DNA of 64,000 nt, taken from NCBI GenBank assembly GCA_019925795.1, contig CM034304.1:3473471-3537470 (forward strand). The letters run 5' to 3'. This document shows, piece after piece, positions 50,283 through 61,408 of the stretch (position 1 is its first letter; every line of letters begins with the position of its first letter). Under the pieces are notes generated by a model that saw only the letters and a list, made by a program, of their open reading frames with translations, did not search any database and had not been told where the DNA came from. Made by a program: the position numbers and the translations under genes. The DNA is from Dendrobium chrysotoxum (Eukaryota > Streptophyta > Magnoliopsida > Asparagales > Orchidaceae).

Positions 50283-50409
50283 AAGTGGAAAGGATACCCC
50301 TATAGGGGATAGTACTTTTCCATTTGGAAGTCAAAATTTTGATCATTTTAGTCCCCAAAGTGGAAGGAATAACCTCCCCTTCGGGGGCGAGTTTTCTTTT
50401 CCCATTTGG
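50283..50409. repeat. Duplicated hairpin-bearing unit (~50 bp, two copies)
   Basis: Two imperfect copies flanked by AAAGTGGAA at the start and CCATTTGG at the end (50283-~50327 and ~50357-50409). Each encloses a short inverted repeat: CCCCTATAGGGG at 50297-50308 and CCCCTTCGGGG at 50376-50387. The second would form a TTCG tetraloop if transcribed. Confidence 0.6.
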
Positions 50410-50473
50410 GTATCCAGCTACGATGAATCTAAGGAGCCCAAAGAGGAGAAGGCCAAGGAGTTAAAGACAAAGA

Positions 50474-52165
50474 TATAAGTGCGAATAGGTTATTAGATGT
50501 ATTTTTTTTATCCCTAGGCTAACTAAGAGGGGGGGTGAATTGGTACTTTAAAAAATCTCTTACATTTAATGAAACTGATTTCACAATAGAAATTGATTTT
50601 TAGAAAACAATTTTTCAACCACAGAAAAATTAAAAAGTACAGAAAATAAAAATGCAGTAAATAGTAAAAGAAAATGAAGAACACTAAATTTTATAGTGGT
50701 TCCATTCAACAAGACTTTTATCCACTCCTTGGAGACTACTTCTCCATGTATTACACTATACTCAAGTGACTCTCATTTTGCCCTAACAATAAGGTGGAGA
50801 AGCCTTTATAATTTCTTTCTCTTCCACCAAACCCCGGTGCGCTAGAGAGCCATCATCCTTTTTCTCCCTCATGGTGAAGGCAGAGAACCCAGCATCCTTT
50901 CTCACCCTCTTGTGATGGCAGAGAACCAAGCATCCTTTTTCACCCTCCTGGTGATGGACGAGAACCAGGCATACTTTTTCACCCTCCTGGTGATGGCAGA
51001 GAATCAGACTCTCCTTCAAAGATCTTCTCTTAAGAGTCTTTAAGAGATTGGGTAGAGACTTGAAGTACAAACAATGAGATCCTTACCTTTGGGCAACCTT
51101 GTGAATCCCCTTACAATTTCCTCTTCAAAGATCTCACCACACTCTCAAACACTCTACCAAACCACTCTTCCTTCCACTCTCAAGAAGAAATTCGTAGAAG
51201 ATTTTTTGGGCATTTAGTTTTTAGGACCCTTATATACAAAGGATAAGAAAAACCATCTAAAAACTAAAAATGTCAAGTTTGATAGAGTAAGATCGTATCA
51301 TACAATCGCATATCGTCTCGTATGAACAGTTTAAAATATGAACAGTTCATCCCATACGATACTGTTTGAACTGTTAGACCTAATTTTCGTACTCTAGAAA
51401 AGGATGTACGAAACCAAATCGTACTGTACAAATAATTCAAAAATGAACAGTTCATCCCATACGATGCCTGTACGAACCATATAAGCCACTATTTCGTACT
51501 CTAGAAAATGATGTACGAAACAAAATTGTATTATATGAACAGTTCAAAAATGAACGATTTATCCCGTACGATAGCCAGTACAAACCATGTAATCCCCTAT
51601 TTCATACTCTGGAAAATGAAATATGAAAGTAAATCATACTGTACGAACATTTCAAAAATGAACGGTTCATCCTGTATAATAGCTTGTATAAACCATGAAA
51701 GCCCCTATTTCGTGCTGTGGAAAATGCTATACGAAAATATTTTGTACTGTATGAACAGTACTTAGAAAAAGTTTTGACACATAAAACATGGAGGTTCATT
51801 TTAGAAGAGAAACTACACAAATCATCTCATACGATTATACATCGTATAGTATGATTAGTTTTAAAAATTAAGTTTTTATCTCACTCCCCAGTGTGTCTGT
51901 GCACAGTTACCCAATTTATAATTACACTCTCTCAGACTCAAGAAAAGAACAAAAAGTACAAACTCCAAAACTAATAAACTCTAACCAATTAACTTTAAGT
52001 CTTCCAATGTCTGAAATGTGATTTTCCTAAAAAATAAGCTAGTCACACAACAACAAATTTTTCCAATATTTGTTAGGAGAAACAATAATAAAACAATAAG
52101 ATTTTTTTATCAACAAAAACTCACATGATTATAAAGATAAAGTCTTAAAAAACTAATTTTTAACA
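50474..52165 (-). repeat. Element D 3' LTR, 1692 bp
   Basis: In the element's direction it starts TGTTAAAAATTAG at 52165 and ends GCACTTATA at 50474 (CA changed to TA). U3 has repeated pieces of CATCCCGTACGAT and TGAACAGTTCA (about 51850-51290), a TATA-like TATATAAGG near 51237-51229 and a leader with four ~35-bp repeats of GGTTCTCTGCCATCACCAGG type (about 51005-50865). The end carries CAATTCACCCCCCCTCTTAG. The 95-codon ORF at 50783-51070 is a translation of the leader repeats. Confidence 0.92.
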
Positions 52166-52454
52166 ATCTCTCCCATTTTAATGATGGTAAAATAATTATC
52201 GTTTTAGTTAACAAATTAGCGCAAAATTTTCTCCTTAGCTCCCCCTAAATGCCTAAAAGCAAGCTCCCCTTAAATGAATGATCAATTTATAAGAAGGGGT
52301 TCCAATGAAGATAAAAAATGCACACTCATACAAAACACACACATATTCCACACTCATACAAAATACACACATACACATACAATTTCATGCAACATGCACA
52401 GCAAATATCATCCTACATTAAACAATCAAATAATATCTAACTCCCCCTTTTGAC
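52166..52454 (-). promoter_or_regulatory. Polypurine tracts of element D
   Basis: TAAAATGGGAGAGAT (52180-52166, minus) abuts the LTR start. A second tract GTCAAAAGGGGGAG (52454-52441) lies about 280 bp inside. The terminal tract is slightly decayed while the inner one is perfect. Confidence 0.78.
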
Positions 52455-52729
52455 AACAATAAAAAGGGATGAATGCAAATCAAAAATAGTTGATGATGAA
52501 TAAAATGTTAAAAGAATTATAAATATAATTTTAAAATCAGATGCAAAAGGAAAAAAGACTCAAACGATTAAATCACTGAATGATAAGGATAACAAAAGTT
52601 GATCTATGTCAATATTGCAATAGACATAATATATAACCATAATTATTACAGAAATGATGAAATATAATTAATCATTTTCTAATTCAATAGTGTTGTGTGA
52701 TCGAGAATCTGATAAAGGAAAGAGGAATT

Positions 52730-52895
52730 GGTGACATTGTGCATCTTTTCAATTTTAATTACACACTTTACGCATCTTGTCAATTTGGACTAATTTTGTG
52801 TCTTTTTATAATTTGGTGAACATTACGTATCTTTTTGTATACATGGCACACTTTGTGCATCTTTTAGTTTTGGGCTAATTTTGTGCCTCTTTTCA
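52730..52895 (-). repeat. ~33-bp imperfect repeats, element D
   Basis: On the minus strand these are units of AAAAGATGC, a dyad (GCACAAAGTGTGCC, GCGTAAAGTGTG, GGCACAAAATTAGCC) and an A-rich spacer, about five copies. The block lies downstream of aORF, between it and the polypurine tracts. Confidence 0.78.
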
Positions 52896-53425
52896 AATTT
52901 TTTATCTTTCCAAAATCACTTACTCTTATCACAAATTCATTAAAGAACACTTTGAAATAAAAATAAGAGTAAAAGAAATGACATCAAATTTGTAACAATT
53001 ATAGCTAAGTAATACATGTCTATATAAAGATTATAAAATTGATCTTCTAATATACACCCAGTCATTAAGTAACAAAACATTTTGAGGGATTTAAAATTTT
53101 GCACAGAAATTAATGTTGTAAAACAAATTCAACCGACATTCTATAATTACAACCAACTATATTTGATTAGAAAACTTGAACATTTCAGATCACAAAAACC
53201 TTCACATGTCAATTATGCATAAAACATGACTTTTCCTTTTCATTCAACATCAATGATATAACATGTACCTCGCAACATTCATCCAAGTACTTCACTTAGT
53301 ACATCAAAAATAAAGAAAAAGATCAACTACAATAATGACAAAAACATCCAAGTATAACAATAATAAGAAGCACTACACTCAAGCCTAGAAGAAACTTCAC
53401 AAAATCAAAATAGAAGTACAATCAT
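52896..53425 (-). other. Non-coding region between aORF and the repeat block, element D
   Basis: A/T-rich sequence without a supported gene or repeat. Confidence 0.55.
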
Positions 53426-54448
53426 CTAATATCCTGAGGGGCCCTGATCTGGAGGAGGTGGAGGACTGAACATTATGAAGTAGCTACTTATGGTAGCTAC
53501 ATTGGCATTCGTTGAATCAAATTATTCTCGTATCCACCCCAAGCCTTTTGTGTATCGTGTATCCTGCTGGTTCATCCTACTCTCAATTTGATCAAATCAT
53601 TGATCAAAATGAGATTCCATTATGTCAAATTACTAGACCATTTCTTGATAATAATTCTGGTCAGGTGCAGGTGCAGCTGCTGGAGCAGGGCCTCCTTCTC
53701 CAGGTGTAGGATGGACTAGGTTGTACTTCTTCTCCAAAACATAAGTCACCAAATGTCCTAACGCCGCATTTTTCTTTCTCTTGCTATGTGGGCTTCCAAT
53801 GTCAGAAAGCATATAGAGATAATCCATTATTAGTTCGGCTTCATCGATAGGAGTCCCAGTCATAATAAGGTATGTGACAGTGGATAAAAGAGGAGTCATA
53901 TTTACTCGATCACCAACCTTAGGAATTATGGATGTTCTCAAAACATGCTGAATGATCCTAGCATTTTGATTTAAAGTATAGCCTCGAGGAAGGTGACTAA
54001 CTTGTTCAACTCCTCTAAGGGTTAGGTTCACATTTGTCCAATCATAGTTAGCCCTTAAAGTCATAGTATGGGATCTAACACCAACAAACCTAAGATGTAG
54101 ATAGTTTCCTAGATCCTCCTTGGTAATTTCTTCACGTTATTTGAGGACATAGGAGAAAATTTTGGTGTGGTCCTGATTCATTTTCATGTTGGCCATGAAA
54201 AGATGAATGGTCTCACGATTATAATTATGAATTAGGGTAAGAATGAAAGACAGTTGGGTACAATCAAAAAGAGGCATGATAAAAAAATTTAAACTACTTT
54301 GAATATGGACCCTATATGTAGTTATCTTGGCAATACTAAACCTGTCATACACTTCTTCATTATCCCTACGCAAAAAGTTGTCGTTCCTAGTTATTCTAGA
54401 CGAAGAACCCCTAGAGAAACGTCCATGATTGCTACATCCACTAGCCAT
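53426..54448 (-). pseudogene. aORF of element D (extra 3' ORF)
   Basis: One frame of about 340 codons from the ATG at 54448 to the TAG at 53426, with in-frame stops at 54137 and 53633 and more in the Gln-rich tail. It starts MASGCSNHGRFSRGSSSR, a basic Ser-rich N-terminus like element C's. FIMPLFDCTQLSFILTLIH and LFMANMKMNQDHT follow, then LNQNARIIQHVLRTSIIPK with GDRVNMTPLLSTVTYLIM, ALGHLVTYVLEKKYN and a Pro/Ala linker (GGPAPAAAPAPDQNYYQEM). It ends PPPPDQGPSGY. It is closer to element B's than to C's. No hydrophobic segment of membrane length is evident. The function is unknown, and the domain assignment (Transposase_32-like) is tentative. Confidence 0.78.
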
Positions 54449-54489
54449 TTTACTGTTTAAACTCAGGAAGATTTGGAAATGAAAGTGAC

Positions 54490-55040
54490 TGTGATTGAAA
54501 AATAATCAAATGCCATTCCATTTAAAGAAAAACTACAAATCATACAGTACAAAATTTCTGATCATACGTATGAAGTTAAAATTGTACGGGATGAATTCTA
54601 TTTCATACAGATGAATGAAAACTGCCAAAATTGTAATGACTTTTCATAAACTGCCCTTCCTGAGGCATCCTTTCGTATATACTTTTTGACTAACCGATCG
54701 TATAGACAATTACATGTTTGTTCGAGATGATCAAAAAATTTAAGATCATTTACCCGATGGTTGGGTTCATCCTTATCCAAAATTGACAACATGGATCATA
54801 CAAATGAACGACACATTCATACGTATGATCTGCAATAATAGCTGCAAAAAAAATTGTAAACCCGTCCCCATGCGTACAGATGAAAATACATATCATACAG
54901 TATGATGAAGTCATCGTACAGTATGAAAAACCATAAAACTCAATTTCATCTTCTCAATCCAGAAAATAACTTGCACAAGCTACAGAATTCGTATTGTATG
55001 AAATAATTTCATATTGTATGAATATAATAAATAAAAATAG
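54490..55040 (-). repeat. Palindrome cluster upstream of aORF, element D
   Basis: Several dyads of the family motif, including ATCATACAGTATGATG and TCATCGTACAGTATGA near 54897-54932, with GTACGGGATGA, CATACGTATGA and GTACTGTATGA elsewhere. The same motif types occur in U3 of element D's LTRs. A TTTAAAT stretch lies about 70-80 bp before the aORF ATG, where element C has its TATA-like box. Confidence 0.7.
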
Positions 55041-55203
55041 TGCATGGTAAACTCAAAAACCTTTCCAAGCCAATCATTTCATTTTTTTTAAAATAAATTG
55101 ACTAAATACATACAATACAAAACAAAACATACAACCTATACTGCACACACACTTGACATCAACAGACACACAATCCCACACAAAAAGTTTATAGAATTTT
55201 CAA
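55041..55203 (-). other. Short pol-aORF spacer of element D
   Basis: A/T-rich sequence with no gene. It separates the pol stop from the palindrome cluster. Confidence 0.5.
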
Positions 55204-58200
55204 TCATGCATTAACATCAATCACACCTAGCCTTATCTTTAAAATACTAAATGTATCAAAAGCTAAAGGTTTTGTGAAAATATCTGCAAGTTAATCTTTA
55301 GCAGAGACATGATGTAATTTAATTTCTCCGTTTGCTACATGATCTCTAATAAAATAATGCCTTATATCAATATATTTGGTTCTAGAATAATGAATAGGAT
55401 TCTATGAAATGCATATGGCACTAATATTATCACAAAAGATTATAATTATTCTAGAAGAAAATCCTTAATCAATCAATTACTATTTTAACCAAAGCACTTG
55501 TGCAACACAACTTTCTAAGGCAATGTATTCAGCTTCTGTAGTTGAATGGGCTATTGAGTTCTATTTTTTATTGGACCAGGAAACTAAGGAGTTTCCTAGG
55601 AATTGACAAGTTTCAGAAGTGTTTTTATGATCAACCCTACAACCAGCAAAGTTTGAATCAGAGTATCCAATAATTTCAAATGCAGTGCTACTCTTAGGAT
55701 ACCAAATTCCTAAATTTTGAGTCCTTAAAAGATAACTCATTATTCTTTTAACTGAAGTCAGATGTGATTCCTTTGGATCAGCTTGAAATCTAGCACACAA
55801 ATAAACACTAAACATGATATCTGATCTCCTAGCTATCAAGTTAAGCAAAGATCCAATCATTCCTCCAATTCTCTTTTGAAAAACTGATTTTCCCTTGGGG
55901 TCCTTATCTAACTGCATTGAGAAACTCATGAGAGTACTCACTGGTTTAACCTTATCCATTTCATACTTCTTAAGAATGTCTTTAACATATTTTGACTGAC
56001 TAATAAATATTCCATCCTCATCCTACTTAATGCTAAAACCCAAAGAGTATCTCAAATCCCCTATCAAGCTTAAATCAAATTCCTTACTTATTATTTTTGA
56101 AAAATCATCTCATAGATTTTTATCGGTAGATCTAAACAAGATATCATCCACATAGATTTGAATAATGAGTATATCATTTCCTATATTTTTTATAAATAGA
56201 GTGGTGTCCACACTCCCTTTTATAAAAGATCTTTCAAGTAAGTATGTGCTTAGCCTTTCATACTACACTCTAGGTGTCTGTTTTAATCCATATAATGGCT
56301 ATTTCAATTTTAAAATGTGATTGAGAAATTATGCATTTTCAAAATCTAAACGTTGCTTAACATAAACATCCTCTTTTATGATCTCATTTAGAAAGGCACT
56401 CTTTACATCCATTTGAAATAACTTAAAACCTTTAAAACAGACATAGGTTAAAAGCACTTTAACTGCCTCAAATCTGGCAACCGGGGCAAAGGTCTCCTCA
56501 AAATCAATTCGCTCAATCTGATTATACCCCTTAGCCACTAACCTCACTTTATTTCTAACAATCACTCCAAAATCATTCATCTTATTTTTAAATACCCACT
56601 TGGTTCCAACAATATTTTGATCTCTTGATCTTTCTACCAGTTCTGAAATATCATTTCTAGCAAATTGATTCAACTCCTCATGCATAGCTAGAATCCAAAA
56701 TTCATCTAAAAGTGCTTAATTTAAAGTAGTGGGTTCAATCATTAAAATAAAAATGGAGTGATTTACTTTTTTTCTCAAACCATGCCTAGTCCTAACTCCT
56801 TCATTTGGGTCACCTAAAATCAACTCCTTAGGATGACTCTTAGCAAAATTCTATTCCTTAGGCAATTGGTTTTCTTCCTTATTTTCAACCCTCTCTTTAA
56901 CTTTTTCATTTTCAAGTCCTTGGATAATTTCCTTAACTTCATCTTCACCCAACCTAGACCCTCTTGAATTATCTGATTCATCAGAAACAACATGAGTGGT
57001 CTTCTCCACTACCAATGTCCTTTTATTAAAAACTCTATAGGATTTTCTAACACTTGAGTATCCTAAAAAAACTCTTTCATCAGATTTAGGATCAAATTTA
57101 CCTAAGAGAGTTTTTCTGTTATATTATATGAACACTTTACATCCAAAAACATATATGTGTGAGAGGTTGGGAATTCTACCTTTAAGAAGTTCATAAGGTG
57201 TCCTGTTTAATTTCGATCTAATGTTCACCCTATTCAATACGTAGCAAGTGGTACTAACTACTTCTTCCCAAAAATATCTTGGAAGTGAATATTCTGCCAA
57301 TATGGCTCTAGCAGCTTCAATCAATGTCCTGTTCTTTCTCTCAACTACGCCATTCTGCTAATGTGTCCTAGAAGCTGAGAAATTATGATCTATTCCATGG
57401 GTTTTGCAAAACTCATCAAATAATTTATTTTCAAATTCTCCCCCATGATCACTTTGGATTGGAATAATTTCAAACCCTAGTTTTCTCTAAATCCAAGTGG
57501 CAAAGTCGATAAACTCCTCAAATGATTCACTCTTACGATTTAAAAATCTAATCCTTGTGAATCTTAAGTAATCATTCATAATTATATACCCAAACCTTTT
57601 TCCTCCTAAACTTATAGCACTAACAGGTCCAAAGAGATCCATGTAAGGAATTTCTAAGGGTTTCCTAGTTCTAAGATCCTTGATTGAATAAAAGGAGGAT
57701 TTGACTTATTTTCCTAGTTGGTATGTATCACACATGTGATCCTTAGTGAATGCTAATTTAGGTATCCCTCTAACTAAATCCTTTTAGGTGACTTTTCTAA
57801 GATTTCTCATACTTGCGTGACAAAGTCTTCTATGTCATAACCATGATTCATCGAAAATAATTTAAAAAAAAAACCAATAGAAGATTTTATAGAATTTGAG
57901 TCAAGCATGTACACGTAGTTTACTCTATCACCATATAACACATCAACACCATTTTGTCTTATCACACAGTTTGTAGGAAAAAATTTTATATGATATCCTT
58001 TATCGCACAATTAACTAATGCTCAACAGATTATGTTTCAAGCCTTCTACCAACATAACATATTTTACCAAAATATTCTTTGAATTTCTAATCACACATGT
58101 ACCTATCACTCTCTTGGTGGTATTATCTCTAAGTGTAACCTTGCCTCCATTCCTAGCTTCCAGTGAAATGAACTAAGTTGTATCTCCAGTCATGTGCTTA

Positions 58201-58226
58201 GAACATCCATTGTCCAGGTACCAAAT
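55204..58226 (-). pseudogene. pol: pol of element D: protease, integrase, reverse transcriptase, RNase H
   Basis: Starts at IWYLDNGCSKHMTGD (protease active site DSG changed to DNG) and ends VIDVNA-TGA at 55204. After the protease (LKHNLLSISQL at a stop, CDKGYHIKFFPTN) the frame shifts near 57840. Integrase shows PYMDLFGPV, PIQSDHGGEFENK and QNGVVERKNRTLIEAARAI. Reverse transcriptase (56685-56329 and following) shows KWVFKNKMN, LFQMDVKSAFLNE and IQIYVDDILF (about 56168-56139). RNase H shows SDSNFAGCRVDHKNTS. More than ten stops interrupt it, including a TAG after PKE (56849) and a TAG at 55561 at the same codon as in element C. The total length is close to element C's pol, so no large deletion occurred. 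Confidence 0.9.
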
Positions 58227-58267
58227 GCTCTCATGAGGTCTTGTGTGAGACCGTCCCTATAAAATCA

Positions 58268-59727
58268 TCAAACATTAGACTTAGGAACCCAAACAAGTTT
58301 GGGTTCACCTCTTGGCAATTTTAAACCAAATGCATGTGTGATATGCTTTGTTTTATGCACCTTAGGTTTCCACACTAAATATATTCTATGATGAATAGTA
58401 TAAGTATGGGAGATGTATCCTAACTTTCCACATGTAAAACATCTCACACCTGGGAAGGGATTTCTTAATCTATATGAGTAATTATTTCTCTTCCTAGGTG
58501 TTGAACTCATATTCTTTTGTTTAGACCTATAGAATTGTTTAAGTGTGGGTGTTGGTCTATTTTCTTTAATACATTTCATCTCGAATTCAAGATATGAGTT
58601 TTCTATTCTCTAATATAGAAATATCCATTTTCAAGTAAATTTCTCTATGTTCGGACTCTTCCAAAAAAACATTATAATCATTTTCAAGTTCTATGTGAGA
58701 TGATTTCAATAGATCGTGTTGTTTGTTCAAATCATCATATTCATCTAATAGAGTCATATGGTTGCTATCAAAAAACTTAATGCATGATATTTTCTAAGGA
58801 TTTCAAATTCTTTCTGCAATTTTAAGCAATCCAAATTCAACTTTGCATGTAGTTTATTTAGTCTCCTATATGTAGAATGAATGCGCTCAGAAACTTTAAA
58901 CAATTCATCATAACTTAAGTGGCATACCTCCTCTTGATCCGAGTGATCAAGATTGCCATCCATCAGACACAAGTTTGTGACTTCCTCTTTAGGTGCTTTT
59001 TCTGATGAGTTGGATATAGAGTCTGCCCAAAATGCTTTTTCAAGTCTCTTCTTGCCCTTCTTCACATTGGTTTTCTCCTCAACCTTCTCCTTGTTAGGAT
59101 TAGCTTTGAGATTTGGGTAATCTATCTTAATATGTCCTAGCTTCCTACACTCATAGCAAATTACATCATTTGAAGCCTTAGCATTTTTATGGAACTTACC
59201 CATATTCCACTGCTAACGTCTCCTCAGCTTCCTCCTTAGAAAACTTTTGAATTTCCTTGTCATTAAGGTAATGTCTTCTACATCCTCAGGCTGAGATTGA
59301 TCACTCTCAGAATCATCCACCTTTAAAGCAATATTTTTCTCCTTTCTCTTGTCACCTGCATTAATTTATCTTTGAGTCACAGATTGCTTGTAAGTAATTA
59401 GTGATCCAAGAAGATTATCAATAAACTAGACATTTATGTCTTTCGATTCAGTTATAGCAGTTATCTTTAAATCATTTGGCATTTAATTGTGCTAACTCCC
59501 TTTTTTTCTAAAGTCCAATCAGTAAATGGTGTTTCTATTCTAATGCCTTTAATAATTCTAGAAGGTGCATTGTATCCATCCTATACTAACATCCATATAC
59601 GATAGTCAAGAGACTGTAAAAAAGTTAACATGCCAGTTTTCCAAAAGTTAAATGGAATGTTGTCAAACAAAGGTGGTCTAGTGATCAAGTAACATTCTAA
59701 AGTGTTTCAACTTCCAAAATTTGCCAT
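58268..59727 (-). pseudogene. gag: gag of element D, internally deleted
   Basis: ATG at 59727 (MANFGS) shortly after the primer site. The N-terminal part aligns to element C (LDYRIWMLV, then DGYNAPSRIIKGI). At about 59475 the sequence jumps from AQLNAK to KITAITESKD, a loss of roughly 110 codons of the capsid domain. The first zinc knuckle CYECRKLGHIKIDY has lost its last Cys. It is followed by a Lys-rich linker, coiled-coil remnants (KLHAKLNLDCLKLQKEFEIL) and a second degenerate knuckle CFTCGKLGYISHTY. It ends VWVPKSNV-TGA at 58268, as in elements A and C, with pol in the -1 frame downstream. Confidence 0.87.
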
Positions 59728-59772
59728 GATCATTTTCAAAAAGTAACCTAAACTTTAATTTTAAAATTCAAT

Positions 59773-59784
59773 GCTCTGATATCA
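59773..59784 (-). promoter_or_regulatory. Primer binding site of element D
   Basis: The minus strand reads TGATATCAGAGC two bases after the LTR end, one change from the initiator tRNA-Met site of element C. The spacing is identical. Confidence 0.88.
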
Positions 59785-59786
59785 CT

Positions 59787-60893
59787 TGTAAGTGCGAGTA
59801 GGTTATTAGACCTATTATTTTTGTCCCTAGGCTAACCAAGAGGAGGGGGGTGAATTGGTACTTTAAAAAATCTCTTGGATTTAATAAAACTGATTTCACA
59901 ATAAAAATTGATTTTCAAAAAATAATTTTTTAACCACAGAAAAATTAAAAGTACAAAAAATAAAAATATAGTAAATAGTAGAAGAAAATGTAGAACATCA
60001 AATTTTATACTGGTTCGGTCCAACAAGACTTACATCCACTCCATGGAGACTCCTCCAGGTATTACACTATACTCAAGTGACTCTCCTTTTGACCCCACAA
60101 CAAGATAGAGAAGCCTTTATAAATTCCTTCTCTTCCACCAAACCCCAGTGCAACAGAGAACCATCATCCTTTTTCACCCTCCTAGTGAAGGCAGAGAACC
60201 CAACATCCTTTCTCACCCTCCTGGTAATGGTAGAGAACCAAGCATCCTTTTTCACCCTCCTGGAGATGGCAGAGAACCAAGCGTCCTTTTCACCCTCTTG
60301 GTGATGGCAGAGTATCAGACTCTCCTTCAAAGATCTTCTCTCAAGAGTCTTCAAGAGATTGGGCAGAGACTTGAAGTACAAATAATGAGATCCTCACCTT
60401 TGGGAAACCTTATGAATCCCCTCATAATTACCTCTTCAAAGATCTCACCACACTCTCAAACACTCTCCCAAATCACTATTCCTTCCACTCTCAAGAAGAA
60501 ATTTGTAGAAGATTTTTTGGAGAGTCAGTTTTTATGACCCTTATATACAAAGGACAAGAAAAACCGACCAAAAATTAAAAATTTCAAGTTTGACAGAGTA
60601 AGATCATACCGTACAATCAAATATCATCCCGTATGAACAGTTCAAAATATGAACAGTTCGTCCCATATGATACTGTATGAACCTGTTAGACCCAGTTTTT
60701 GTACTCTAGAAAATGATTTATGAAACCAAATCATACTGTACGACTAGTTCAAAAATGAACAGTTCATCCCGTACGAACCACGTAAGCCCCTATTTTATAC
60801 TTTGGAAAATGATATATGAAACCAAATCGTACTATATGAACAGTTCAAAAATGAACAGTATGACCCACACGATTGCCATTATGAACCATATAA
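59787..60893 (-). repeat. Element D 5' LTR, outer part missing
   Basis: Aligns with the 3' LTR from its CTTACA end (59787) through the leader repeats (about 60165-60315), TATA-like TATATAAGG (about 60546-60538) and the first U3 dyads. Homology stops at about 60893, equivalent to ~51580 in the other LTR, so ~580 bp of outer U3 is absent. The next bases belong to an LTR fragment in the opposite orientation. Confidence 0.87.
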
Positions 60894-61408
60894 TGTTTGG
60901 ATTCTCTGCCTTCACCAGGAGCATGTAAAAGGATGAAGGTTCTCTGCCACACCGGGTTAGTGGAAGAGAGGTCTTTGTAAGGGCTTCCCCACATTGTTGT
61001 TAGGGAAAAATGAGAGGCACTAGTGTTTAGTATAATACCTGGAGAAGGAGTCTCTACGGAGTGAAATAGGTCTAGTTGGGCTGAACCACTATAAAATTTT
61101 GTGTCTTCTGTTCACTTTTCTTTATTTAAATTTTTACTTTTCCATATGTTAAGTTATATTGGTTGAAAATGTTTTTTTGAAAATTTTATTTACTATAAAC
61201 AACTGCTCATTTCAATGGTAGAACCTTTAACAATGAAAATATTTTTTGAAAATCTGATCAACAATATATGGTGAGAATCATTGATTAAATTTTCTAATAA
61301 TGGTTTTCAATAATCCAAGAGATTTTTTTTTTTAAATTACCAATTCACCCCCCTCTTTGTTAGCCTTGGGACAGTTCTATTAGGTCTAATAACCAATATG
61401 AACTTTCA
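60894..61408 (+). repeat. Element E: inverted LTR 3' fragment joined to element D
   Basis: Plus-oriented LTR end related to element D's LTR. It carries leader repeat pieces (ATTCTCTGCCTTCACCAGG), ACACCGGGTTAGTGGAAGAG, GAACCACTATAAAATTTTG, CCAATTCACCCCCCTC with TTTGTTAGCC, and GGTCTAATAACC before the end GAACTTTCA at 61408. Satellite resumes immediately. With element D's 5' LTR it forms an imperfect inverted repeat of about 500 bp arms (59787-~60300 and 60894-61408). Confidence 0.85.

Larger units (their letters stand above)
50474..60893 (-). mobile_element. Element D: old Sirevirus-type Ty1/copia retrotransposon with aORF
   Basis: On the minus strand the order is a truncated 5' LTR (60893-59787), primer site, gag, pol, palindrome cluster, aORF, ~33-bp repeats, polypurine tracts and 3' LTR (52165-50474). 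It is a different family from C: U3 dyads are of the ATCATACAGTATGAT and CATCCCGTACGAT type and the LTR ends in CTTACA. Gag has an internal deletion, and pol has many stops and at least one frameshift, so it is older than C. The outer ~580 bp of the 5' LTR is missing and the break joins an inverted LTR fragment (E). No target duplication can be assigned. Confidence 0.92.

Noticed and set aside
50469..50473. AAAGA as a target duplication of element D
   Set aside because: The other end of D is cut within its 5' LTR, so there is no matching flank to compare.
50783..51070. 95-codon ORF with HHQEGEK repeats (and its partner at 60073-60381)
   Set aside because: It lies in the LTR leader repeats of element D and follows their period; no coding support.
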